Shown piece after piece: positions 17,548-25,911 of a DNA stretch of 64,000 bases. Each line of letters starts with the position of its first letter. Within the stretch, counting starts at the first letter, position 1. The notes below the pieces were generated by a model. The model saw only the letters and a program-made list of their open reading frames with translations, ran no database searches and was not told where the DNA came from. The translations under genes were made by a program, and so were the position numbers. The stretch is from Hydrogenophaga pseudoflava (lineage in GTDB: Bacteria; Pseudomonadota; Gammaproteobacteria; Burkholderiales; Burkholderiaceae_C): NCBI RefSeq assembly GCF_031020795.1, contig NZ_JAVHJP010000001.1, positions 186,001 to 250,000 of the forward strand, read 5' to 3'.

Positions 17548-18525
17548 ATGCCCATCACCTCCAAGCGCCGGCTCGTCCAGGCGGCGGCCCTGTCCCTGCT
17601 GGCCCTGGCCAGCACCACCACCCTGGCAGAAGGCTGGCCCAACAAGCCGGTGCGCATGATCGTGCCGGCCGGCGCCGGCGCCGCGCCCGATGTGATCGCG
17701 CGCATCCTGGGCGAGAAGCTCGCCGCCGCCTGGGGCCAGGGCGTGGTGGTGGACAACCGGCCGGGCGCGGGCGGCATTCCCGGCATGTCGGCCCTGGCCA
17801 AGTCGGCGCCCGATGGCTACACCATCGGCTTCGTTCCTGCGGCCATGGGCACCATCACGCCGCTGGTGTTCAAGAACCCGCAGTTCAACCCCGACACCGA
17901 ACTCAGCTCGGCCGCCACCGTGGGCATCAGCCCGCTGATGCTCGCGGTGCCCGCCAGCAGCGGCATCCAGTCGGTGGCCGATCTGGCCAAACAGGCCAAG
18001 GCCCACCCGGGCAAGCTCAACTTCGCGGCGCCGCAGCTCAATTCACTGCCCCATCTCGCGGGCGAGATGGTGAACAAGGCAGGGAGCATGGGCCTGTTCA
18101 CCGTGCCCTTCCGCGCACCGCCGGAAGCCGTGGCCGCCGTGCTCTCGGGCGATGCGACGCTCACCATCGACGGCGTGCCCGGGCTGCTGCAGCACGTCAA
18201 GTCGGGGCGTCTGCGCGCCATTGGCGTGACCTCGGCCAAGCGCCTGCCCGGCATCGACGTGCCGGCCGTGGCCGAAACCTACCCGGGCTACGAAGCGATT
18301 GGCTGGTTCCAGATCATCGTGCCCGCCGGCACGCCGCAGGCGGTGGTCGACCGCATCAACGCCGACGTCAACCGCATCACCGCTTCGCCCGAGGTCAGCA
18401 CCCGCCTGACCGAGATGGGCGTCTACCCGCGGCAGGACAGCGTCAAGGCTGCGGCCGACTTCTTCGACGAACAGCAGAAGGCCATGAAGCGCCTCGTCGC
18501 AGACCTGGGCATCCAGGCCCAGTAG
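17548..18525 (+). CDS. Bug-family (TctC) periplasmic solute receptor, CoA-pathway cluster
   Basis: A 325-aa exported receptor. The signal peptide runs to about ASTTTLAEG, then the Bug blocks follow: VRMIVPAGAGAAPDVIARIL, VVDNRPGAGGIPGMSALAK and APDGYTIGFVP. It is the first gene of the plus-strand operon with SDR, AMP ligase, amidohydrolase-like protein, thiolase and crotonases, so its ligand is probably the carboxylic acid that the ligase activates. The ATG at 17548 is preceded by GGAG. No membrane subunits are present. Confidence 0.9.
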   Translation: MPITSKRRLVQAAALSLLALASTTTLAEGWPNKPVRMIVPAGAGAAPDVIARILGEKLAAAWGQGVVVDNRPGAGGIPGMSALAKSAPDGYTIGFVPAAMGTITPLVFKNPQFNPDTELSSAATVGISPLMLAVPASSGIQSVADLAKQAKAHPGKLNFAAPQLNSLPHLAGEMVNKAGSMGLFTVPFRAPPEAVAAVLSGDATLTIDGVPGLLQHVKSGRLRAIGVTSAKRLPGIDVPAVAETYPGYEAIGWFQIIVPAGTPQAVVDRINADVNRITASPEVSTRLTEMGVYPRQDSVKAAADFFDEQQKAMKRLVADLGIQAQ

Positions 18526-18553
18526 GCCATCCCTTTTTTGCATCTCCAAGGCC

Positions 18554-18572
18554 CCGGACCGCCGGGGTCCGG
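18554..18572 (+). other. Stem-loop between Bug and SDR genes
   Basis: CCGGACC-GCCGG-GGTCCGG forms a stable hairpin in the 81-base gap between the receptor and the SDR gene. The flanks have TTTTTT upstream and CCCTTTTTC downstream but no immediate U-tract. It may stabilise the receptor mRNA end or lower downstream expression, as is common after binding-protein genes. Confidence 0.5.
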
Positions 18573-18606
18573 ACCCTGCTTACCCTTTTTCAACCGGAGA
18601 CCCTTC

Positions 18607-19380
18607 ATGACACCACGCAAGAAAGCCCTCGTCACCGGCGGCGGCACAGGCATCGGCCGCAGCGCCGTGCTGGCCCTGGCCCGCGCCGGCTTCGACGTCG
18701 CCATCAACTACGCATCGAGCGCCCAGGCAGCCCAGGCCGTGGCCGAAGAAGCCCAGGCCCTGGGCGCCCAGACCCTGCTGCTGCAGTGCGACGTCAGCAA
18801 CGACGCGGCCGTGCGCCAGATGCTCGCCAAGGTGGGCGAGACTTTCGGCCATCTCGACACCCTGATCAACAACGCCGGCACCACCGCCAACTGGAAGGTC
18901 AAGGACCTGGACAGCCTGGACATGGACGCCTGGGACCGCACCTTTGCGGTCAATGTGCGCGGCAACTTCCAGGTGACGCGCGCGGCGGTGGAGTTGCTGC
19001 GCAAGAGCAAGGACGTCGGCGGCGAGCCCTGCATCGTCAACACCGCCAGCATCGTGGGCCTGCGTCCCGGCCCGCAGCCGCCACCGTACGCCGCCAGCAA
19101 GGCCGCGGTGGTGAGCCTGACCAAGACGATGGCCTGGAACCTGGGGCCGGACATCCGCGTGAACGCGGTCGCCCCGGGCTGGATGGAAGGCGACTGGATG
19201 GAACGCATGCTGGGCGACAAGTACGACGCGCTCATGGGCGCGCGCGCCAAGGCCACACCGCTCAAGCGCTGCGTGACGGCCGACGACGTGGCCGAGGTGA
19301 TGCTGAACCTGATCACCGGCATGCGCTTCGTGACCGGTGAAGTGGTCGTCATCGACGGTGGCTTCACGAGTTCGACCTGA
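18607..19380 (+). CDS. Short-chain dehydrogenase/reductase
   Basis: A 257-aa classical SDR. The cofactor motif TGGGTGIGRS is at about residues 10-19, NNAGT near 90, the catalytic Ser in NTASIVG, and Tyr/Lys in YAASKAA. No Asp stands out at the end of beta-2 (INYASSAQAA), which fits NADP(H) or relaxed use. In this operon it could oxidise a 3-hydroxyacyl-CoA or a ring hydroxyl formed after CoA activation. The ATG at 18607 follows the GGAGA Shine-Dalgarno. Its stop is 18 bases before the ligase gene. Confidence 0.9.
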   Translation: MTPRKKALVTGGGTGIGRSAVLALARAGFDVAINYASSAQAAQAVAEEAQALGAQTLLLQCDVSNDAAVRQMLAKVGETFGHLDTLINNAGTTANWKVKDLDSLDMDAWDRTFAVNVRGNFQVTRAAVELLRKSKDVGGEPCIVNTASIVGLRPGPQPPPYAASKAAVVSLTKTMAWNLGPDIRVNAVAPGWMEGDWMERMLGDKYDALMGARAKATPLKRCVTADDVAEVMLNLITGMRFVTGEVVVIDGGFTSST

Positions 19381-19398
19381 CACCCCAAGGAGACTCCC

Positions 19399-21072
19399 AT
19401 GCTTGAAGGATTCGTACCCTTTCCCCCCGAGTTCGCTGCGCGCTACCGCGCCAAAGGCTACTGGCAGGACCGGTCGCTGGCGCAGGAGTTCGCCGACGTG
19501 TTCGCGCGTTTCGCCGACCGTGTGGCGCTGATCGACGGCGACACCGTCTACACCTACGCCGAACTGGACCGCGTCAGCTCGAACCTCGCACTCAACCTGC
19601 TGGAGCTCGGTCTGCAGCCGCTGGACCGCGTGGTGCCCACCCTGCCCAACGTGCACGAGTTCGTGGTGCTGTACTTCGCGCTGCAGAAGATCGGCTGCAT
19701 CCCGATCGCCGCCCTGGTCACGCACCGCTACGCCGAGATCAGCCAGTTCGTGCAGCTCTCGGGTGCCACCACGGCGGTCTACCCGGAGACCGCGGGCGAC
19801 TTCGTCTTCGCGCCCGTGATTCAGCGTGTGCAGAACGAGCACCCGTCGCTGAAGTTCCGCATCGTGCTCGGCGAAGCCGGCGCGGGTGAAGTCTCGCTGC
19901 GCGAACTGATCCGCAAGCCCGCCACGCTGCCCGCCTCGCGCCTGGCCGAGATCCGCATCGACCCGACCGACCCCTGCATCTTCCAGCTCTCGGGCGGCAC
20001 CACCGGCATCCCCAAGCTGATCCCGCGCACGAACAACGACTACGCCTACAACTCCAAAGTCGCGGCCGACGTCACCGAGATCACGGCCGACTCGACGCTG
20101 CTGCTGGTGCTGCCCATCGCGCACAACCTGCCGCTGGCCTGCCCGGGCATCCAGGGCTTTTTGTTCAAGGGCGCCAAGGTGGTCCTTCACGGCAACACCA
20201 AGCCGGTGGAGATGTTCGCGCTGATCGAGAAGCACAGGGTCACGCACCTCAAGGTCGTGCCGGCGCTGCTGATCCGCCTGATCAACGACCCGGCGGTGGA
20301 GCACTTCAACCTGTCCAGCCTGAAGCTGATCCAGAGCGGCGGCCAGCGCATGCAGCCCGAGGTGCGCGCCAGGACGCGCGCGCTGATCCCCGGCGTGTTC
20401 GTGCAGGAGAACTTCGGCATGTCCGAAGGCACGCTGATGTTCGTGCGCGCCAGCGACCCGGAAGAAGTGAAGCTGGAAACCTGCGGCCGCCCGGTCTGCC
20501 CGGACGACGAGGTGCTGCTGCTCGACGACGAAGGCCGCGAGGTGCCCGACGGCGAGGTGGGCGAGTTCACCGTGCGCGGCCCGTACACGCTGCGCGGCTA
20601 CTACGGCGTGCCCGAGTACAACGCGCGCCAGTTCACGCCCGAGGGCTTCTACCGCTCCGGCGACCTGATGCGCAAGCATCCCAGCGGCAACTACATCGTC
20701 GAGGGCCGCAAGAAGGACCTGATCAACCGCGGCGGCGAAAAGATCAGCGCCGAAGAGGTGGAGAACCTGATCCTCATGCACCCCGCGGTGCAGAACGTGG
20801 CCTGCGTGCCCATGCCCGACGCGGCCATGGGCGAAAGGATGTGCGCCTTCGTGATCCTCAAGGCTGGCCACACGCTGCACCTGAAGGAACTGGTGGGCTT
20901 TCTGCTGACCAAGGAAATCGCCAAGTTCAAGCTGCCCGAGCGGCTGGAAGTGCTGCCCGACTTCCCGGTCTCCACCTTCGGCAAGGTGTCCAAGAAGGCC
21001 CTGGGCGAACTGGTCGCCCGCAAGCTGCAGGACGAACAAGCGGCGACTGTGGGTGCTGCCGCCACCCTTTGA
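19399..21072 (+). CDS. Aryl-acid AMP ligase / acyl-CoA synthetase (DhbE/EntE-like)
   Basis: A 557-aa ANL-superfamily adenylating enzyme. The phosphate-binding motif is SGGTTGIPKLIPRT, the A5 motif NFGMSEG, the A8 hinge RSGDL...GRKKDLINRGGEKIS, and the C-terminal catalytic lysine lies in TFGKVSKKAL. The segment LPIAHNLPLACPG matches the aryl-acid pocket of DhbE/EntE, including the Asn that contacts the ring carboxylate or hydroxyl. The substrate is therefore probably a benzoate-type acid such as a hydroxybenzoate. Without siderophore genes around it, and with a thiolase and crotonases downstream, a catabolic aryl-CoA synthetase is more likely than siderophore synthesis. Confidence 0.85.
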   Translation: MLEGFVPFPPEFAARYRAKGYWQDRSLAQEFADVFARFADRVALIDGDTVYTYAELDRVSSNLALNLLELGLQPLDRVVPTLPNVHEFVVLYFALQKIGCIPIAALVTHRYAEISQFVQLSGATTAVYPETAGDFVFAPVIQRVQNEHPSLKFRIVLGEAGAGEVSLRELIRKPATLPASRLAEIRIDPTDPCIFQLSGGTTGIPKLIPRTNNDYAYNSKVAADVTEITADSTLLLVLPIAHNLPLACPGIQGFLFKGAKVVLHGNTKPVEMFALIEKHRVTHLKVVPALLIRLINDPAVEHFNLSSLKLIQSGGQRMQPEVRARTRALIPGVFVQENFGMSEGTLMFVRASDPEEVKLETCGRPVCPDDEVLLLDDEGREVPDGEVGEFTVRGPYTLRGYYGVPEYNARQFTPEGFYRSGDLMRKHPSGNYIVEGRKKDLINRGGEKISAEEVENLILMHPAVQNVACVPMPDAAMGERMCAFVILKAGHTLHLKELVGFLLTKEIAKFKLPERLEVLPDFPVSTFGKVSKKALGELVARKLQDEQAATVGAAATL

Positions 21073-21097
21073 CCTCATTCACGACGAGAGACACACC

Positions 21098-21940
21098 ATG
21101 CGCATCATCGACCTGCACTGCTACCCCGGCACACCCACCTGGATCGAATCACAAGGCCCCTACCCGGCCGAACTGGCCCGCTACTGGAAACGCGACTGGG
21201 TGGGCAAGAGCGAAGAAGACGTGGTGGCCGAATTCACCGGCGCCGGCGTCGAGGCCTGCCTCGTCGCGCTCGACCTGGAGACCACCGTGGCCGCCCCGCC
21301 CTGCACCAACGAATACGTGCACGGCATGTGGAAACGGAACCCGCAGCGCATCATCCAGTGCTGGGGCGCGGTGGAACCGGCCAAGGGCGAGATCGCGATG
21401 ATCCAGGCCCGCAAGGCCATCAAGGAGCTGGGTTTCATCGGCTTCCACTTCCACCCCATCATGCAGCACTTCGGTGTCAGCGACCGGCGTTACTACCCGC
21501 TGTTCGAAGAGATCAACGCGATGGGCGCGGCGGTGATGATCGACGTGGGCACCACCGGCATGGGCGCGGGCATGCCCGGCGGCCACGGCGCCCTGGTGCG
21601 CCACGCCCACCCCCAGCACATCGACCAGCTGGCGGCCGACTTCCCGAACCTCAAGATCATCATGGCCCACCCCGGCTGGCCATGGGTCGACGAGACCACG
21701 GCCGTCGCGCTGCACAAGGGCAACGTGTACTGGGAGATGTCGGGCTGGGCGCCCAAGCACTTCCCGGGCAACCTCAAGGTCGACATCCGCGGCCGCCTGC
21801 AGGACAAGATCATGTTCGGCAGCGACTACCCCAGCCTGCCCTACGAACGCATCCTGCGCGAGTGGGACGAGCTGGGTTACAAGCCCGAGGTCATGGAGAA
21901 GATCATGCACGGGAACGCGGAACGCGTGCTGGGCCTGTGA
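21098..21940 (+). CDS. Amidohydrolase-2 family protein with altered metal site
   Basis: A 280-aa TIM-barrel protein of the ACMSD/gamma-resorcylate decarboxylase family. The C-terminal signatures are normal (MAHPGWPW near 190, FGSDYP near 244). The first metal motif, usually DxHxH, is DLHCYPG here, lacking the second His. The later His seen in the paralogue at 51529 (IFHTGHSGIG) is replaced by Asp ([10 protein letters not shown]). The protein may bind metal differently or use another chemistry. It starts 25 bases after the ligase gene and ends 2 bases before the thiolase ATG. Confidence 0.85.
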   Translation: MRIIDLHCYPGTPTWIESQGPYPAELARYWKRDWVGKSEEDVVAEFTGAGVEACLVALDLETTVAAPPCTNEYVHGMWKRNPQRIIQCWGAVEPAKGEIAMIQARKAIKELGFIGFHFHPIMQHFGVSDRRYYPLFEEINAMGAAVMIDVGTTGMGAGMPGGHGALVRHAHPQHIDQLAADFPNLKIIMAHPGWPWVDETTAVALHKGNVYWEMSGWAPKHFPGNLKVDIRGRLQDKIMFGSDYPSLPYERILREWDELGYKPEVMEKIMHGNAERVLGL

Positions 21941-21942
21941 GC

Positions 21943-23145
21943 ATGAACGCCTTTCTCTGTGACGGCGTGCGCACACCGATCGGGCGCTATGGTGGCGCGC
22001 TGTCGTCGGTGCGCACCGACGACCTGGGCGCCATCCCGATCCGGGCGCTGATGGCGCGGCATCCGGGCCTCGACCCGGCGCTGATCGACGAGCTCATCTG
22101 CGGCTGCGTCAACCAGGCCGGCGAGGACAACCGCAACGTGGCGCGCATGAGCGCGCTGCTCGCGGGCCTGCCGGTCGAGGTGCCGGCGGTCACGGTGAAC
22201 CGGCTCTGCGGTTCGGGCCTGGAAGCCGTGGCGCAGGCGGCGCGCGCCCTGCACGCGGGCCAGGCACAGATCGCCATCGCGGGTGGTGTCGAGAGCATGA
22301 GCCGCGCGCCGCTGGTGATGCCCAAACCCATGGCCGCGTTTTCGCGCCATGCCGAGATCCACGACTCCACCATCGGCTGGCGCTTCGTCAATCCGCGCAT
22401 GGAACAGCTGCACGGCGTGGACGCGATGGGCGAGACGGCCGAGAACGTGGCGCAGGAACACGGCATCTCGCGCGCCGACCAGGATGCGTTCGCGCTGCGC
22501 AGCCAGCAGCGTGCGGCGGCCGCGATGCGCTCGGGTGTCCTCGCGCCTGAGATCACCCCCGTGGAGATCGCGGGGCGCAAAGGCACCGTCACACAGATCA
22601 CCGAAGACGAACACCCGCGCGCCGACACCACGGCCGAGAGCCTGGCTGCGCTCAAGCCCGCCTTCCGCAAGGACGGCAGCGTGACCGCTGGCAACGCATC
22701 AGGCGTGAACGACGGCGCTGCCGCCCTGCTGCTGGCCAGCGAAGCGGCCATGTCCCGACACGGCCTGCGACCGCTGGCGCGCATCGTGGGCTGCGCCAGC
22801 GCCGGCATCGCGCCACGGATCATGGGCTTCGGTCCCGTGCCCGCCGTGCACAAGCTGCTGGCGCAGACCGGCCTGCGCGTGAGCGACTTCGACGTGATCG
22901 AACTCAACGAAGCCTTCGCCGCACAGGGTCTGGCCGTGACCCGCGCATTGGGTCTGCCCGACGACGCCCCGCACGTGAACCCCAACGGCGGCGCCATCGC
23001 CTTCGGCCACCCGCTGGGCATGAGCGGTGCGCGCCTGGTGCTGACCGCCGCTCGGCAGCTGCAACGCACGGGCGGCCGCTACGGGCTGGTCACCATGTGC
23101 GTCGGCGTGGGCCAGGGCGTGGCCATGGCGATTGAACACATATGA
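21943..23145 (+). CDS. Acyl-CoA thiolase, PcaF/3-oxoadipyl-CoA thiolase-like
   Basis: A 400-aa thiolase. Nucleophile Cys89 lies in NRLCGSG, catalytic His356 in [14 protein letters not shown] and Cys386 in TMCVGVGQG. The start ([20 protein letters not shown]) and [13 protein letters not shown] segment strongly resemble PcaF/PaaJ beta-ketoadipyl-CoA thiolases. It would release acetyl-CoA from a 3-oxoacyl-CoA, perhaps a dicarboxylyl-CoA. The ATG at 21943 is 2 bases after the previous stop, giving translational coupling. It is followed by a dispersed intergenic repeat before the crotonases. Confidence 0.9.
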   Translation: MNAFLCDGVRTPIGRYGGALSSVRTDDLGAIPIRALMARHPGLDPALIDELICGCVNQAGEDNRNVARMSALLAGLPVEVPAVTVNRLCGSGLEAVAQAARALHAGQAQIAIAGGVESMSRAPLVMPKPMAAFSRHAEIHDSTIGWRFVNPRMEQLHGVDAMGETAENVAQEHGISRADQDAFALRSQQRAAAAMRSGVLAPEITPVEIAGRKGTVTQITEDEHPRADTTAESLAALKPAFRKDGSVTAGNASGVNDGAAALLLASEAAMSRHGLRPLARIVGCASAGIAPRIMGFGPVPAVHKLLAQTGLRVSDFDVIELNEAFAAQGLAVTRALGLPDDAPHVNPNGGAIAFGHPLGMSGARLVLTAARQLQRTGGRYGLVTMCVGVGQGVAMAIEHI

Positions 23146-23146
23146 A

Positions 23147-23223
23147 CCCCCACGCTCCACCGCTGCGCGGGTCGCTGCCCCCCGAGGGGGCTGATCCGGC
23201 TTGGGGCGGCCCGGCGCCGGATC
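23147..23223 (+). repeat. Dispersed GC-rich intergenic repeat, copy 1
   Basis: This 77-base element begins CCCCCACGCTCC, contains GCTGCGCGGGTCGCTGCC and the small dyad CCCCCCGAGGGGG, and ends near CTTGGGGCGGCCCGGCGC. Near-identical copies lie at 34076-34149 and 62264-62339, both inverted relative to this one on the plus strand. It separates the thiolase and crotonase genes inside an otherwise tight operon. Confidence 0.85.
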
Positions 23224-23243
23224 GTCAATCAACGGAACCACAC

Positions 23244-24053
23244 ATGAATCACCCTCCCCTGCTCATCACCCGCCGCGGCCACGTGGCGCTGGTCACGCTC
23301 AACCGGCCCGACACGCGCAACGCGCTCAGCGGGGAAGACATGTTCGCGGCCTTCGAATCGCTGGTCGATGCACTCAACGCCGACCTGTCGGTGCGCGCCG
23401 CCGTGCTCACCGGCGCCGGCACCGCCTTCTGCTCGGGCGGCAACGTGGCCGAGATGCGCGACCGCACCGGCATGTTCGCCGGCACGCCTGAAGAGATCAC
23501 CGAGCGCTACCGCCAGGGCATCCAGCGCATTCCGCGCGCGCTGGCGCGGCTGCAGGTGCCGCTGATCGCAGCCGTGAACGGCCCGGCGATTGGCGCGGGC
23601 AACGACCTGGCCTGCATGTGCGACCTGCGCATCGCTGCCACCACCGCCCGCTTCGCCGAGAGCTTCGTGAAGGTTGGCATCGTCCCGGGCGACGGGGGGT
23701 GCTGGCTGCTGCCGCGCGCGGTGGGTCATGCCAAAGCGGCCGAGCTGGCGTTGACTGGCGACCCCATCGACGCCGAAGAAGCCCTGCGCATCGGCCTGGT
23801 CTCGCGCGTGGTGCCGCCCGAAGCGCTGTTGCCGGAGGCGCTGGCCCTGGCCGGTCGCATCGCCGCCAACCCGCCGCAGGTGCTGCGCTGGACCAAGCAG
23901 CTGCTGCAGCAGGCGCGCACCGGCACGCTGGACGAAGCCCTGGACGCTGCGGGTCGGTTGCAGGGGCCGGCGCATCACACGGCCGACCACACCGAAGCCG
24001 TGGCGGCATTCTTCGAAAAGCGCGCGCCGGTGTTCAGCGGAGGCAGCGCATGA
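23244..24053 (+). CDS. Crotonase-family protein, PaaG-like isomerase type
   Basis: A 269-aa crotonase. The oxyanion-hole segment is SGGNVAEM, and a GPAIGAGNDLACMCD block follows. The two glutamates of true enoyl-CoA hydratases are missing: the GCELA position reads GNDLA (Glu to Asp) and the QPE position reads ESF. The segment VGIVPGDGGCWLLPRAVG and the C-terminus (FFEKRAPVFSGG) resemble PaaG-type ring-enoyl or oxepin-forming isomerases. An isomerase role or altered hydrolytic role is likelier than hydration. The ATG at 23244 follows the repeat; its stop overlaps the next crotonase by 4 bases. Confidence 0.85.
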   Translation: MNHPPLLITRRGHVALVTLNRPDTRNALSGEDMFAAFESLVDALNADLSVRAAVLTGAGTAFCSGGNVAEMRDRTGMFAGTPEEITERYRQGIQRIPRALARLQVPLIAAVNGPAIGAGNDLACMCDLRIAATTARFAESFVKVGIVPGDGGCWLLPRAVGHAKAAELALTGDPIDAEEALRIGLVSRVVPPEALLPEALALAGRIAANPPQVLRWTKQLLQQARTGTLDEALDAAGRLQGPAHHTADHTEAVAAFFEKRAPVFSGGSA

Positions 24054-24823
24054 GCGAAGTCCTGATCGAAGAGCGGCCGCTCGACGGCGTGGTGCTGCTG
24101 CGCCTCCACCGGCCCGAGGTGCTCAATGCGCTCAACCTCGATCTGCGCCGTGCGTTGGCCGAAGCCTTCCGCCGGCTCGACGCCGACCCGGCGGTGCGCG
24201 TGGTGGTGCTGGCCGGCGGGTCCAGGGCCTTCTGCGCCGGCGCCGACCTGGGTGAGTACGTGGACGCCACGCCCATCGACCTGCTGCGGCGCCGGCACGA
24301 CCTGCTGTGGGGCGCCATTGCCGCCTGCCGAACGCCGGTGCTCGCGGCGGTGCGCGGCCATGCGCTGGGCGGCGGCTGCGAACTCGCGCTGCACGCCGAC
24401 CTGATCCTGGCCGGGCGCAGCGCGCGCTTCGGTCAGCCCGAGGTGAAGGTTGGCATCATGCCCGGCGGTGGCGCCACGCAGCGCCTGACCCGCGCGCTGG
24501 GCAAACACGGCGCGATGAAGCTGCTGCTGCTCGGCGAGCCCATCGACGCCGACACGGCGGCGCGCATTGGCCTGGTGGCCGAGGTGCTGGACGACGAGTT
24601 GGTCGAGGCCCGGGTGCTGACGCTGGCACAGCAGCTGTGCGAACTGCCGGCGGTCGCGCTGCGGCTGATCAAGGAATCGGTGCTGATGGCGCTGGAGACG
24701 CCGCTGTCGGCCGGGCTCGAATACGAGCGCAACGCTTTCCAGACCGCGTTCGCCAGCCCCGACAAACACGAGGGCATGCGGGCCCGGCTGGACAAGCGGC
24801 CGGCGCGCTTCAACCAGGGCTGA
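24050..24823 (+). CDS. Enoyl-CoA hydratase (canonical crotonase)
   Basis: A 257-aa crotonase with both catalytic glutamates: one in GGGCELALHAD and one in FGQPEVKVGIMPGGGATQRL. The oxyanion-hole segment is AFCAGADLGEY. It should hydrate an enoyl-CoA to a 3-hydroxyacyl-CoA, which the operon's SDR could oxidise before thiolysis. The ATG at 24050 overlaps the preceding stop (ATGA), so the two crotonases are translationally coupled. It is the last gene of the operon and convergent with the aldo/keto reductase. Confidence 0.92.
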   Translation: MSEVLIEERPLDGVVLLRLHRPEVLNALNLDLRRALAEAFRRLDADPAVRVVVLAGGSRAFCAGADLGEYVDATPIDLLRRRHDLLWGAIAACRTPVLAAVRGHALGGGCELALHADLILAGRSARFGQPEVKVGIMPGGGATQRLTRALGKHGAMKLLLLGEPIDADTAARIGLVAEVLDDELVEARVLTLAQQLCELPAVALRLIKESVLMALETPLSAGLEYERNAFQTAFASPDKHEGMRARLDKRPARFNQG

Positions 24824-24844
24824 AGCGGCGCGGAAGCTCCGGAC

Positions 24845-25843
24845 TCAGAATGTCTCGGTGTCCACCTCGCTGTTGGCCTGTGCGTTGTAGCGGTCGCCGT
24901 GCACGGTGTGCTGGTTGATCAGCACGTTCAGCCGCGCGATCACCTCGGCCGACAACACCACGTTCGCCGCGCCGATGTCGTCCATCAGATGTTCCACGCT
25001 GGTCGTGCCGGGGATGGGCAGGATGTCCTCGCCCTGGTGCAGCAGCCAGGCGATGGCGAGCTGCGACGGCGTGCAGCCGACCTCGGCCGCGATGGCGTTG
25101 TAGGCCGGCAGCAGGGCCTGGTTCTTCGCGTAGTTCTCGGGCGAGAAGCGCGGCATGCTGCGGCGGATGTCCTTGGCATCGAAGGCGTTCACGTCCATCG
25201 GGCCGCACAGGAAACCGCGCGCCACCGGGCTGAACGCGACGAAGCTCACGCCCAGCTCGCGGCAGGCCTTGAGCACCGCGATCTCGGGGTTGCGCGACCA
25301 CAGCGAGTACTCGGTCTGCAGCGCAGCGATGGGGTGCACCGCGTGGGCCTTGCGCAGCGTCGGCGCAGACACTTCGGAGAGGCCGATGCTGCGGATCTTG
25401 CCTTCGCGCACCAGGTCGGCCAGCGCGCCCACGCTGTCTTCGATGGGCACCTGCTTGTCCCAGCGGTGCAGGTAGTAGAGGTCGATCACCTCGGTCTGCA
25501 GACGCTTCAAGGCCTCTTCGCAGGTGGCCCTGATGGTCGCGGGCCGACCGTCGATCACGCGCACCTTCACGCCCTGCTCGTTGGGCACGCCCTGCATGCC
25601 GCACTTGCTGGCGAGCGTGAACTTCGAGCGGTGTTTCGAGAGGACCTTGCCGACCAGCGTTTCGCTGGCACCGAAGCCGTAGAGCGCCGCGGTGTCGAAG
25701 TGCGTCACGCCCGCGTCCAGCGCCCCCAGCAGCACACGCTCGGCCTGCTGTTCGGAGACAGGCGCGCCGTAGGCGTGGCAGATGTTCATGCAGCCCAGGC
25801 CGATGGCGCTGACGGTGAAGGGTCCGAGTGGGCGTTGTTGCAT
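24845..25843 (-). CDS. Aldo/keto reductase
   Basis: A 332-aa NADPH-dependent (beta/alpha)8 reductase. The catalytic tetrad is Asp50 and Tyr55 (FDTAALYG), Lys80 (ASKCG) and His126 (YYLHRWD). The phosphate-binding end LPIPGTTSVEHLMDD is present. It lies downstream of pmdC but beyond a terminator-like hairpin at 25863-25890, so it may be expressed separately. The ATG at 25843 follows AGAGGACC. A role in reducing aldehydes or quinones from aromatic breakdown is possible; nothing in the sequence fixes it. Confidence 0.9.
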   Translation of the reverse strand: MQQRPLGPFTVSAIGLGCMNICHAYGAPVSEQQAERVLLGALDAGVTHFDTAALYGFGASETLVGKVLSKHRSKFTLASKCGMQGVPNEQGVKVRVIDGRPATIRATCEEALKRLQTEVIDLYYLHRWDKQVPIEDSVGALADLVREGKIRSIGLSEVSAPTLRKAHAVHPIAALQTEYSLWSRNPEIAVLKACRELGVSFVAFSPVARGFLCGPMDVNAFDAKDIRRSMPRFSPENYAKNQALLPAYNAIAAEVGCTPSQLAIAWLLHQGEDILPIPGTTSVEHLMDDIGAANVVLSAEVIARLNVLINQHTVHGDRYNAQANSEVDTETF

Positions 25844-25862
25844 GGTGGTCCTCTTGAAATGA

Positions 25863-25890
25863 CAAAGGCCCCAGCCGATGGCATGGGGCC
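25863..25890 (-). terminator. Terminator after pmdC
   Basis: On the minus strand the stem GGCCCCA...TGGGGCC (25867-25890) is followed by TTTGTCATTT. It starts about 20 bases after the pmdC stop and marks the probable end of the pmd transcript. Confidence 0.65.
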
Positions 25891-25911
25891 GCTGGAACGG
25901 ATGATAGGGAA

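Noticed and set aside
18580..21078. 832-codon minus-strand open frame opposite the SDR and AMP ligase
   Set aside because: Antisense shadow of two well-supported genes; no recognisable domain.
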